Of a DNA stretch of 29,230 nt, positions 18,387 through 26,565 are shown piece after piece; the stretch's first letter is position 1; every line of letters starts with the position of its first letter. Source of the stretch: Streptococcus lactarius (lineage in GTDB: Bacteria; Bacillota; Bacilli; Lactobacillales; Streptococcaceae); NCBI RefSeq assembly GCF_016642265.1, contig NZ_MRXX01000012.1, positions 25,257 through 54,486 of the forward strand, in the 5' to 3' direction. The notes beneath the pieces are model-generated. The model saw only the letters and a list, made by a program, of their open reading frames with translations. It made no database searches and was not told the DNA's origin. A program made the position numbers and the translations under genes.

Positions 18387-18999
18387 TTTAGCGATAAAAT
18401 ATGGAGGTTATACCAGCCTCGATCGGGTCTATCTGACTAATCTTTTAGGCACGATCCCTGAGGACTTGCGTCTCCGTATGATTACGCCTCCACCAAGTGT
18501 GCTCAACGCCTATTTCGCTGAGCTCTATCAAAAGAAGAGCCCCAAGGAGGCTATGGAATATTTCTTGGACTTGAGCCGGGCGTTTGACTTGTTTACCGAT
18601 GAGTTCAGCTTTGATGAAGGCAAGCCTTTTATCCGTCTCAATTTGTCGGGCAAGTCTTATGGCTTGGCTTACGTAAATGAAGAGCTAGCCTGTGTCTTTG
18701 CTGAACATCCAGCAGCGGCAATCACCCCTTCGATTTTATTCGAAATTGCAGAGATCTTTCCGCATTGTTTGGTCTTTGAAAAAGATGGCAAGATCTGTCT
18801 GCAAGAGGCCGGCCCAGAAGTGGTGACCAAAACCGAAGCGCTCACAGCCCTGACGGACTTGATAACCTTGGAAGATGGACGCTTCAAACTGTCAGGCTAT
18901 AACCAAGAAGAGCTTCTTGAGCAGGCTCACACCTATTCTGGCAACCTTTCGTTCCGTTCAGAGAACCGGACGGCCATGATTTATATAGATAGAAAGTAG
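18370..18999 (+). CDS. Conserved hypothetical protein of the miaA-hflX-rnz operon
   Basis: A 209-residue soluble protein beginning [20 protein letters not shown] recognise no catalytic motif. The same position between hflX and rnz is filled by a similar-sized unknown protein in other streptococci; some records carry the name cystathionine beta-lyase, which nothing here supports (no PLP-lysine motif, far too short). The start at 18370 overlaps hflX by 17 bases in another frame; the longer frame upstream is a shadow of hflX. rnz follows 3 bases after the stop. Confidence 0.75.
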   Translation: MTDYVDLAIKYGGYTSLDRVYLTNLLGTIPEDLRLRMITPPPSVLNAYFAELYQKKSPKEAMEYFLDLSRAFDLFTDEFSFDEGKPFIRLNLSGKSYGLAYVNEELACVFAEHPAAAITPSILFEIAEIFPHCLVFEKDGKICLQEAGPEVVTKTEALTALTDLITLEDGRFKLSGYNQEELLEQAHTYSGNLSFRSENRTAMIYIDRK

Positions 19000-19002
19000 A
19001 CA

Positions 19003-19932
19003 ATGGACATTCAATTTTTAGGAACGGGAGCTGGGCAACCCTCAAAAGCCCGGAATGTATCGAGTTTAGCGCTTAAATTGCTAGATGAAATCAATGAAGT
19101 CTGGCTCTTTGACTGTGGCGAAGCGACCCAGAATCAAATTTTAGAGACCACCATTCGCCCGCGAAAAGTTAGCAAGATCTTTATCACTCACTTACATGGA
19201 GACCATATTTTTGGCCTGCCTGGCTTTTTATCCAGCCGTGCTTTTCAGGCCAATGAAGAGCAGACAGATCTGGATATTTATGGTCCAGTAGGCATCAAAT
19301 CCTTTGTCATGACCAGTCTTCGGGTATCGGGTTCTCGCCTGCCTTACCGCATCCATTTTCATGAATTCGATGAACATTCTCTCGGCAAGATTTTAGAAAC
19401 CGATAAATTCACGGTCTATACGGAAGCTTTGGACCATACTATTTTTTGTGTGGGCTACCGGGTCATGCAAAAGGACCTCGAAGGAACACTGGATGCAGAG
19501 AAGTTGAAGGCGGCAGGAGTTCCTTTTGGACCGCTCTTTGGGAAAGTCAAAAATGGGCAAGACGTCACCTTGGAAGATGGCACTAAGATCATTGCTGCGG
19601 ACTACATTTCAGCCCCTCGACCGGGTAAAGTCATCACTATCCTGGGTGATACGCGTAAGACCAATGCCAGCGTCCGTCTTGGGGTCAATGCAGATGTCTT
19701 GGTCCATGAGTCCACCTATGGCAAGGGTGATGAAACGATTGCTCGAAAGCACGGGCACTCGACCAATATGCAGGCGGCAGAAGTGGCGCGTGAAGCAGGA
19801 GCTAAACGCCTTCTTCTCAACCATATCAGTGCCCGCTTCTTATCAAAAGACATTAGCCAATTGCGCAAGGATGCATCCAGCATTTTTGAAAATGTCTATG
19901 TGGTCAAAGATTTAGAAGAAGTGGAGATCTAA
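19003..19932 (+). CDS. rnz: Ribonuclease Z
   Basis: A 309-residue metallo-beta-lactamase-fold endonuclease that trims the 3' end of tRNA precursors. The zinc-binding motif HLHGDH (63-68) is followed by IFGLPG; His145, Asp216 (LGDTRKT) and His274 (LLNHISARF) supply further metal ligands, and HGHST (250-254) matches the family. Length is normal for the short form. Together with MiaA it gives the operon a tRNA-maturation theme. Confidence 0.95.
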   Translation: MDIQFLGTGAGQPSKARNVSSLALKLLDEINEVWLFDCGEATQNQILETTIRPRKVSKIFITHLHGDHIFGLPGFLSSRAFQANEEQTDLDIYGPVGIKSFVMTSLRVSGSRLPYRIHFHEFDEHSLGKILETDKFTVYTEALDHTIFCVGYRVMQKDLEGTLDAEKLKAAGVPFGPLFGKVKNGQDVTLEDGTKIIAADYISAPRPGKVITILGDTRKTNASVRLGVNADVLVHESTYGKGDETIARKHGHSTNMQAAEVAREAGAKRLLLNHISARFLSKDISQLRKDASSIFENVYVVKDLEEVEI

Positions 19933-19933
19933 A

Positions 19934-20689
19934 ATGCGAACCATCATTATCACAGGAGCAAGTGGAGGCTTGGCACAGGAAATGGTCAAGCTCCTCCCTG
20001 AAGACCGGCTGATTCTCTTAGGCAGAAATCAAGAAAAACTGGAAGACCTCTATGCTAGCCATCCTCAGGCTGAATGCATCGGGATCGATATCACCGATCC
20101 ATCAGCTGTCCAACAACTAGTGGAAGACCTTTATCAGCGCTATGGACAGATCGATATCTTGGTCAACAATGCAGGTTATGGCATCTTTGAGGCCTTTGAT
20201 CGCATTTCTGACCAGCAAGTTCGGGAAATGTTTGGGGTCAATACCTTTGCCCTCATGCAGTTTTCACGCTTGATGGGTGCGCACATGAAGGAAGCAGGCA
20301 AGGGGCACATTGTCAATATCGTCAGCATGGCGGGCTTAGTAGCAACTGCTAAATCCAGCCTCTATTCGGCGACTAAGTTTGCAGCCATTGGCTTCTCTAA
20401 TGCTCTGCGTTTGGAACTCATGTCCTTTGGTGTCCATGTGACGACGGTTAATCCGGGTCCAATTCGAACCACTTTCTTTGACCAGGCAGATCCTGACGGA
20501 AGCTATGTCAAGGCTGTGGACCGCTACATTTTGGAACCAGACTTTGTGGCCAAGAAGATCGTAAAAAACTTTGGGAAACCAAAACGCGAGCTCAATTTGC
20601 CTTGGCTCTTGAACCTAACTCACAAGCTCTATACCCTTTTCCCACGTATTTCGGACAAGCTAGCTAGCAAGATGTTCAACTACAAATAG
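19934..20689 (+). CDS. Short-chain dehydrogenase/reductase
   Basis: A 251-residue Rossmann-fold oxidoreductase of the classical SDR type. Cofactor loop TGASGGLA (7-14), structural NNAG (78-81), catalytic Ser131, Tyr144 and Lys148 (YSATK), and the NPGPIRT loop after the active site. The segment about 230-245 is amphipathic to hydrophobic. It starts one base after rnz. In other streptococci an SDR follows rnz at this place too; substrate unknown. Confidence 0.9.
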   Translation: MRTIIITGASGGLAQEMVKLLPEDRLILLGRNQEKLEDLYASHPQAECIGIDITDPSAVQQLVEDLYQRYGQIDILVNNAGYGIFEAFDRISDQQVREMFGVNTFALMQFSRLMGAHMKEAGKGHIVNIVSMAGLVATAKSSLYSATKFAAIGFSNALRLELMSFGVHVTTVNPGPIRTTFFDQADPDGSYVKAVDRYILEPDFVAKKIVKNFGKPKRELNLPWLLNLTHKLYTLFPRISDKLASKMFNYK

Positions 20690-20699
20690 GAGGAGCTAG

Positions 20700-21410
20700 A
20701 TGGCAGCCAATATTCAAGCCTATTTAGAAAATATCCGGCAACCCTGGGGACAGATCTATTATGATATTCTATTTGACCAATTAAAGGATATCAAAGACAA
20801 GCGCGTGCTTGATTTCGGCAGTGGCTTTGGCCTTGTGGCCAACCACCTAGCGAAAGAAAATCAAGTCCTTGCTGTGGAGCCCAATCAAGAAATGGTGGCC
20901 TTGCGGTCCCAGGACCATCCCTACCAACAATTCGTCGGAAGTCTAGATCAGTTGGCAGTCCTTGAAGATGCCAGCTTTGAGGTCATCCTCTGCCACAATG
21001 TTTTAGAATATGTAGAGGATCGCAAGGTGATTCTCAAGGAATTCACCCGCATTTTGAAACCTGGAGGCCTACTCTCTATCGTCAAGCACAATGAAGTTGG
21101 ACGCGTCCTGCAGACGGTCGTCTTTGAAAATGATCCTCAGAAAGCGCTTGATCTTCTAGCAGGTCAGGACTTGGAAACCCACTCCATGGGCTTGGCTCAG
21201 GCCTATGATCTAGATAGAGCAGTAGAAGACCTAGCCCTCGAAGTTCAGGATTACCAAGGAATTCGTATCTTTTATGCCTTGCAGGACAATCACTTCAAAG
21301 GCCAAGAAGGCTGGCGAGAGTCTATGCTCAAAATGGAGCTGGCCGTTTGCCAAGAGTCCCCTTACAGAGATATCGCCTTCTTCCAGCATTATAGCTTAAA
21401 AAGGAGTTAA
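20700..21410 (+). CDS. Class I SAM-dependent methyltransferase
   Basis: A 236-residue Rossmann-fold methyltransferase. Motif I is VLDFGSGFG (36-44), the acidic ribose-binding residue is Glu60 (AVEPN), and the post-motif segment is FEVILCHNVLEYVED (about 98-112), followed by LKPGGLLSIV. This is the UbiE/type-11 arrangement. GGAGGAG lies just before the ATG. The substrate, whether small molecule or RNA, is not predictable. It extends the miaA operon. Confidence 0.85.
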   Translation: MAANIQAYLENIRQPWGQIYYDILFDQLKDIKDKRVLDFGSGFGLVANHLAKENQVLAVEPNQEMVALRSQDHPYQQFVGSLDQLAVLEDASFEVILCHNVLEYVEDRKVILKEFTRILKPGGLLSIVKHNEVGRVLQTVVFENDPQKALDLLAGQDLETHSMGLAQAYDLDRAVEDLALEVQDYQGIRIFYALQDNHFKGQEGWRESMLKMELAVCQESPYRDIAFFQHYSLKRS

Positions 21411-21411
21411 G

Positions 21412-21816
21412 ATGTTACATTATAAAAAAGAAATTCCAGTGATGACAGACCTACTCGCACTCTACAGCTCAGTCGGCTGGACCAATTATACTAACAATCC
21501 AGCTATGCTAGAAGAAGCTGTCAAAGCCAGTCTCTGGCAGTTGGCGGTCTATGATAAGGAAGAGTTAGTAGCCTACATTCGCTTAGTAGGAGATGGCCAT
21601 TCTGTCATTTTTGTACAGGACCTCTTGGTGCGACCAGATCACCAGCGCCAAGGCATTGGCACGAAACTCTTAGAAGAGGCTTTAGCGACCTTCCCCAATG
21701 TCTATCAACGGCTCCTTGCCACTGATCGTAACGAGAAAAATTTAGCCTTTTACCAGTCCCTCGGCTTTGTCGAATTGTCAGAGCAAGCCTGTACAGGAAT
21801 GATTTATATGAAATAG
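21412..21816 (+). CDS. GNAT-family N-acetyltransferase
   Basis: A 134-residue acetyltransferase. The acetyl-CoA pyrophosphate-binding motif A is VRPDHQRQGIGTKLL (73-87), preceded by the usual strand IFVQDLLV and followed by NLAFYQSLGFV (110-120). AAAAAGGAG at 21397-21405 gives the start, one base past the methyltransferase stop. Last gene of the operon. The acceptor substrate is unknown. Confidence 0.9.
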   Translation: MLHYKKEIPVMTDLLALYSSVGWTNYTNNPAMLEEAVKASLWQLAVYDKEELVAYIRLVGDGHSVIFVQDLLVRPDHQRQGIGTKLLEEALATFPNVYQRLLATDRNEKNLAFYQSLGFVELSEQACTGMIYMK

Positions 21817-21842
21817 AGTCTGGGAGAATAGTCTTATAGCTC

Positions 21843-21877
21843 CAAAAAAAAACAACGGGTTTTCCGTTGCTTTTTTT
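21843..21877 (+). terminator. Terminator of the miaA-GNAT operon
   Basis: CAACGG (21853-21858) pairs with CCGTTG (21864-21869) around GTTTT, flanked by an A run and a T run of seven. It marks the end of the conserved chromosomal block. Confidence 0.88.
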
Positions 21878-21896
21878 GTATAGTTGCGGTAGTCTT

Positions 21897-22848
21897 GGTA
21901 AAATAGAATTGCACAAAAAAGCTATCTCATGCATATTCACTATAACACAAGTCAAACAACATTACCACTAGAAATCAGTTCTTTCTTGCCACACGACCAT
22001 CTGGTCTTTACTATTGAAAAAGGGTGAATACCTTGGAAGAGCATCATTTCCACGTCTTCTATAATGACTTTGGTCACCCGTCTTATCACACTAAAATGCT
22101 TTTATCTACTCTTCTATTTGCTTATTCACAAGGAATTTTCTGTGAACGAAAAATTGAAAAATGATTGAAAATCTCGCTATGCAGTACCTAACAGGACAGT
22201 TGGTTGTCATCTAACGCACCATCAATCGGTTTCGAATCGCTAGGGGGATGAAAGAACTCATTTTGATTTTTTTATCGATCTCAATTTTCGTTTAAAAATG
22301 GAAAAGTTAGTAACTTTAGATCGTTTGTTTATTGACGGGAATAAGATTGAAGCGAACGCCAACAAGTATAGTTTTGTTTGGAAAAAGGCAACGGACAAGT
22401 TTTCCGCCAAACTTCAAGAACAGATACAGGAGGAAAACTACACACATCCTGACGGGTGATGCAATCGTTTCACTATGTCAAACATCAGAAAACACAGATG
22501 AACTGTCAATAGAAAATCGAGGTTTACTACGCTAATGAACCTGAAGCAGCTCCTCAAAAGGGACTGTATATTAACGAACACTATCAGCACTTAAGAACTA
22601 AAGAGTGCCAGGCGTTTTTATCTCCGATGGTAGACAGATTTTCGCTCAACGTAAAATTGATGTGGAATCTGTCTTTGGGCAGATAAAGGCTTGTTTAGGT
22701 TACAAGAGATGTCATCTGAGAGGTCAGAGTCAAGTGAGAATTAACATGGGATTCGTACTCATGGCCAACAAGCTCCTAAAATACAATAACTGTTCTTTGT
22801 ATCTCTAGTATATCAGATGAACATTTTTGTTGCACTTCTTTTACAACA
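21897..22848 (+). mobile_element. Decayed IS1182-family insertion sequence
   Basis: A defective transposase lies between two stretches that look like imperfect terminal inverted repeats: 21897-21920 (GGTAAAATAG then TTGCACAAAAAA) and the complement of 22821-22848 (TGTAAAAG then TGCAACAAAAA). The element is about 950 bp, much shorter than an intact IS1182 relative, so it has suffered deletions as well as frameshifts. No target duplication could be confirmed. Confidence 0.7.
21929..22808 (+). pseudogene. IS1182-family transposase remnant
   Basis: The reading starts MHIHYNTSQTTLPLEISSF and hits a stop near 22027. It then resumes in other frames: FGHPSYHTKMLLSTLLFAYSQG, NLAMQYLTGQ, RTINRFR, and LFIDGNKIEANANKYSFVWK. 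It ends with VESVFGQIKACLGYKRCHLRG and MGFVLMANKLLKYN before a stop at 22808. These are characteristic IS1182-type DDE transposase blocks in correct order, spread over at least four frame changes and stops, with material missing between them. It cannot give a working enzyme. Confidence 0.88.
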
Positions 22849-22871
22849 TAGCCCAATAATTACACTGATTA

Positions 22872-22900
22872 TTGACAAGAAATCGATGATTGTATATAAT
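22872..22900 (+). promoter_or_regulatory. Perfect-consensus promoter of the LPNTG protein gene
   Basis: TTGACA (22872-22877) and TATAAT (22895-22900) with exactly 17 bases between. This is the strongest promoter in the window. It begins about 24 bases beyond the right end of the insertion-sequence remnant and leaves a leader of roughly 60 bases. Confidence 0.9.
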
Positions 22901-22967
22901 GTTGGCGTAATAAACTTTTAGATAATATCGGTTGTTTTTTTATAGTTGATTTTAGGAGATTTATCAA

Positions 22968-24719
22968 ATGAAAAAGTTAACGAAATTAGGTCTTGTATCC
23001 TTTTCTATTTTTGTATTAAATGCTTATTCACAGACTGTTGTTAAAGCTGATGAAAATGGGGGTACAGATACTCCTGTAGCATTAGCATCATCAACAGATC
23101 AAACAAACTCATCTAGTAGTAGTACCTCGTCAGCGAACGCACAACAGAATGAAAATTCTACAGTTGCTAGTAATGCCACTCCTACTACTGAGGAGGCAAC
23201 CTCTACTAGCAGTACTGTAAATAGCTCAGTTTCTGAAAATGGTAGAGAAAGTGATACAAGAGCAGTTGCTCCAAAAAATGGAAATATCATTGATGAAGGT
23301 GGCTACGTTAATGTGGAGGGACAGCCAGCCCACTATAGCGAAGATGGTAAAAGTGTAGTATACAATTATACTGTAGCATATAAAGCCATGCATTCAAGTG
23401 ATCATGGACAGTCAGTAAGCGACCTTGAAATTCGCTTTCCAAATATACCAAATGCTAAAGTTGATTTCACATTAGTAGGAACTCGAGATGAAAAAGAAAA
23501 TCCCGTCTCTGTAAATGTTCCAATGAAAAAAATTAATTATGATGATGAGAATAGACCAGCTCCTACTGTTATACCTAGAGCAGAAGAATTAGCAGCAGGA
23601 AAAACCCCTCTAGTAGTGGGATATGAGGGGATACCTGGACTTGTTGGTATCGAGTTTGATAAAGTTACAACTTACACTATTTACACTTTGTTTGCTAAAA
23701 GTCAGGCAGTTCGGGTAAGTATCGCGATTCCACTAGAAGAAGCAAAGAAAATAAAATATTTCCCTCTTGATGCCCGTATGGATTGGAAATCTAGTCAAGA
23801 AGGTGGTGGTTCCTACGAAGAAGGCTCTCAAAGTCTTCAGGAATATCATAATCATGTAGTTGGATTTTTAGGTAGTGATGGTAATCCAAGTTATGGTGGC
23901 TTAGAAAATCCAGCCTTAATCGATGATAGTTATGTGCAAAACGGTCATCTGATCAAGTCTGTTGCAAACCCAAGTACTTATATCACACCTAACAATGGAG
24001 ACTGGACTACTATTCCGCACGATACCAATATTAACCCTGAAACATTCTTCAATTATGTAAAAATATTTACATTACATAGAAATCCAAATATTTCTTATTA
24101 TGCCTCAGAGTTTGAAGATATGGCTGACCAAGATGTTTCAGCGCTTAACTATGGTGATGTTGTTGTCGACTATGTGGTCAAGGGGACAAACCAATCCCTT
24201 AAACCAACCTATACAGATACACCAAAGACTTCTATTTATGGATCTGATGGAAAACTTGTGACCTATAATATCGGTGAGGACATAAATGAGCGTCCGTCTT
24301 CTATCACTGTAGATGGTCAAAAATACAATCTAGTTGGAGTTTCTTCAACTTCTGCACCAGAAACAGGTCAGTTAAAAGAAGGAACAACTCATGTTGTCTA
24401 TGAGTATGAGAAGGAGCCAGATCCAGAGCCAACTCCGGATCCAAAACCAACTCCAACTCCAGCTCCAACACCAAGTCCAGATCCAACTCCAAATCCAGAG
24501 CCAACTCCGGATCCAAAACCAACTCCAAATCCAGAACCAGCTTCAAAACCTGTTCAACCAGAAAAAATTCAATCATCTGAGCAAAAATCAGCTCCGGAAA
24601 AAGCTCAGTTACCAAATACAGGAACTTCTGATTCACCATCAGCTATGAATCTTCTTGCTATTTTAGCTGGAATCCTTGGTCTTTCACTTTTCAAAAAAAG
24701 TAAAAAATCAGAGAGCTAA
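22968..24719 (+). CDS. LPXTG-anchored surface protein with Pro-rich wall-spanning region
   Basis: A 583-residue cell-wall protein. A signal peptide (residues 1-27, likely cut after VVKA) is followed by a Ser/Thr-rich low-complexity segment (about 33-95). An unrecognised, probably beta-rich globular region covers about 105-400. A MucBP-like module (about 400-480: VVDYVVKGTNQSL, NIGEDIN, KYNLVGVSST, VVYEYE) precedes a Pro-rich repeat region (about 483-530) and the sortase signal LPNTG (548-552), a hydrophobic helix and a Lys-rich tail. AGGAG at 22954-22958 gives the start. Likely an adhesin or binding protein; the ligand is unknown. It sits at the edge of the accessory region, next to the insertion-sequence remnant. 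Confidence 0.85.
   Translation: MKKLTKLGLVSFSIFVLNAYSQTVVKADENGGTDTPVALASSTDQTNSSSSSTSSANAQQNENSTVASNATPTTEEATSTSSTVNSSVSENGRESDTRAVAPKNGNIIDEGGYVNVEGQPAHYSEDGKSVVYNYTVAYKAMHSSDHGQSVSDLEIRFPNIPNAKVDFTLVGTRDEKENPVSVNVPMKKINYDDENRPAPTVIPRAEELAAGKTPLVVGYEGIPGLVGIEFDKVTTYTIYTLFAKSQAVRVSIAIPLEEAKKIKYFPLDARMDWKSSQEGGGSYEEGSQSLQEYHNHVVGFLGSDGNPSYGGLENPALIDDSYVQNGHLIKSVANPSTYITPNNGDWTTIPHDTNINPETFFNYVKIFTLHRNPNISYYASEFEDMADQDVSALNYGDVVVDYVVKGTNQSLKPTYTDTPKTSIYGSDGKLVTYNIGEDINERPSSITVDGQKYNLVGVSSTSAPETGQLKEGTTHVVYEYEKEPDPEPTPDPKPTPTPAPTPSPDPTPNPEPTPDPKPTPNPEPASKPVQPEKIQSSEQKSAPEKAQLPNTGTSDSPSAMNLLAILAGILGLSLFKKSKKSES
24411..24545 (+). repeat. Short tandem repeats encoding PEPTPDPKPTP-like units
   Basis: Degenerate 6- and 12-base units built on CCA-ACT and CCA-GAT codons encode alternating Pro with Glu, Asp, Lys, Thr, Ala, Ser or Asn. 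One 27-base block (GAGCCAACTCCGGATCCAAA onward) occurs twice, at about 24425 and 24498. Likely the segment crossing the peptidoglycan, and prone to in-frame length change. Confidence 0.8.
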
Positions 24720-24735
24720 GTAAATAGTTTTATAA

Positions 24736-24765
24736 AAGAGGCTAGGACTTTTGTCCCAGCCTCTT
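24736..24765 (+). terminator. Terminator of the LPNTG gene
   Basis: AAGAGGCTAGGAC (24736-24748) pairs with GTCCCAGCCTCTT (24753-24765) around TTTT, with one A-C mismatch. Same module as 3743-3775. Confidence 0.85.
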
Positions 24766-24829
24766 ATCTATTTGACTGACAAAAGAGGGGATTGATGGTA
24801 AAATGAGGGTAAAAGTAGGAGGAGATGAA

Positions 24830-26314
24830 ATGAAGAAGAATATAAAATGGGGCCTTGTCTTATGTTCGGTACTTATACCAGTATGTTTGAGTGCCTGCAA
24901 ACAAGGAACTGTAGAAAAACAAGGTTCTTCAAATAAAGAAGCACAGAAGAAAATAGATCGGAAAAATATTCATTTTGATAAAACTGGACCAGCTGCAACA
25001 TTTGATTGGGAGGCAAAAAACAGTAGCAGATACATAACGTTTGAAAAACTTCCACAATATATGAAGCCAGATGATAGCGATGGAATTTCTATATATAGTC
25101 CGCAACAAAATGAAGCTCCTCTCGATGAAGAGGGAAAAGTTCAAAAGGCCCTGCAGGTCATTGAAGGGGTTTACGTAGATCAAAGTAGAATAGATACAGT
25201 AGTCAAGGCTAATGGGGCAACAAATCAAGAGAGCATGTATACTCACCTTTGGAATGATTATATTATCCCGAAAATAGAAAAAAATAGTAGTACTTTTGAT
25301 CCAAATACTTATGTGGAATATCTTGGTGAAAAATACCCCCTAAAAATATATGGTCCTATGTATTTAAAGCTCATGACGAATGCTCTAAGATTTGAAAAAA
25401 AATATGAGTTAAAAGGCTATGCAGTTAAGGACAACAAAGTATTCATTCGTATTCAGGTACCAACTTACTTCCCAGAGCTCTTAATGAGAGGAGATTATTA
25501 TTATAAAAACCCTAATTGGTCGGATTTCAATCAACTGTTCTTTGAGTGGCTTGATGAATTGCATCAAAGATATGCTGAAAAAGAGACAAATCGAGATGAT
25601 CATATTTCCTATATTATGCTTTCGACACTTTTACAACAGTTAGTTGATCAAAATTTCAATGCAAGATCATCATCTGGTTATACTAATAGTAGTGGTGAGT
25701 TGCGCACTACAGAATTCACGGTTGAAATGGAGGTGACAGATCAGGGTGACATTCGAATAGATTCAAAAAACTTGGCTATTCTCTTACAAATCCCTCAACA
25801 AATGAAGGGAGAAAATAAGTATGGTAAGGGAGATGAAAATAATATCTTTTGGACAATTCCATCAGGAAGTAATAGTGATGGACAAAAGATAAAAGAAAAA
25901 TTAAAGAATTTTAATCCAAAAGATCCAGTCAAAAAATATGCAATTGGAGAGCCAGTTGTATTTGCTAATGGATTAGAAGTTACACTAAATAGTGTAACAG
26001 ACGATCCAAATTTAGATGTGCAGGATGATCAAGACCGTATCAATAAATCGAAAAAACAACATCGACTGGTCGTCGAATTCACCCTATCGAATACAACACC
26101 TCTCCGTATTGAAAATACTCCAGATTATACAAATGTAGATCTCTATGATGGCCAGGGAAAATCTGCTTATATGTTGAATAACACGTTAAATTATAAACAG
26201 CCAACTGTCCTTGAGGCTGGAGAGTCAGCTAAATATAAAATTAATTATTTAACAGATGGGGATGGACCATTTACGGTTGTTTATGGTGATGCAAAATGGG
26301 TTATTCAAAAATAG
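24830..26314 (+). CDS. Lipoprotein of unknown function with a DUF4352-like C-terminal domain
   Basis: A 494-residue exported lipoprotein. The lipobox LSAC puts the lipidated cysteine at residue 23. The N-terminal 350 residues are not recognised; they contain a long mixed alpha/beta region with YELKGYAVKDNKVFIRIQVP and a later TEFTVEMEVTDQGDIRI segment. From about 365 on, KKYAIGEPVVFANGLEVTLNSV and RLVVEFTLSN resemble the immunoglobulin-like DUF4352 fold of Gram-positive lipoproteins. AGGAGGAG at 24817-24824 selects the ATG at 24830 over one at 24803. Codon use is AT-richer than in the left part of the window. Likely monocistronic or the head of a loose cluster with the next two genes. Confidence 0.75.
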   Translation: MKKNIKWGLVLCSVLIPVCLSACKQGTVEKQGSSNKEAQKKIDRKNIHFDKTGPAATFDWEAKNSSRYITFEKLPQYMKPDDSDGISIYSPQQNEAPLDEEGKVQKALQVIEGVYVDQSRIDTVVKANGATNQESMYTHLWNDYIIPKIEKNSSTFDPNTYVEYLGEKYPLKIYGPMYLKLMTNALRFEKKYELKGYAVKDNKVFIRIQVPTYFPELLMRGDYYYKNPNWSDFNQLFFEWLDELHQRYAEKETNRDDHISYIMLSTLLQQLVDQNFNARSSSGYTNSSGELRTTEFTVEMEVTDQGDIRIDSKNLAILLQIPQQMKGENKYGKGDENNIFWTIPSGSNSDGQKIKEKLKNFNPKDPVKKYAIGEPVVFANGLEVTLNSVTDDPNLDVQDDQDRINKSKKQHRLVVEFTLSNTTPLRIENTPDYTNVDLYDGQGKSAYMLNNTLNYKQPTVLEAGESAKYKINYLTDGDGPFTVVYGDAKWVIQK

Positions 26315-26565
26315 AGAAATACCCTAATTTTTAGCTAGCCTATTGTAAAAACTAGTTAGTTAAGAAATGATAAGGAGTCTCCATAGCCAATGAAGAATTC
26401 AATGGACTCATCAGTTATTTAGATCAAATTTATATATATGTATGCTTCTACCGTACAACTGTCTAAAGAATTCATTTCAAAATTTAGAGACAAAGAAGTT
26501 TAAGAAACCAAATATTCCATTAATAAAAAATATAGTAAGGTAGAGATGGAATTGGAGAATAGGAT
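26315..26565 (+). other. Intergenic stretch with a possible gene remnant
   Basis: Short frames that look coding occur without a start: one reads NEEFNGLISYLDQIYIYVCF from about 26388 to a stop near 26466, and another reads EFISKFRDKEV just after. They may be pieces of a decayed gene but match nothing I know. A weak AT-rich hairpin (CTAATTTTTA with TAAAAA and TTAG, about 26330-26362) could end the preceding gene. No clear promoter for the following gene was found. Confidence 0.35.

Noticed and set aside
22332..22535. Separate small gene within the insertion-sequence remnant
   Set aside because: It is an out-of-frame fragment of the broken transposase, without a ribosome binding site.
24304..24639. 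Minus-strand frame of about 110 residues rich in Leu, Asp and Glu opposite the Pro-rich region
   Set aside because: It is the antisense shadow of Pro/Glu/Asp codon repeats and has no ribosome binding site or promoter.
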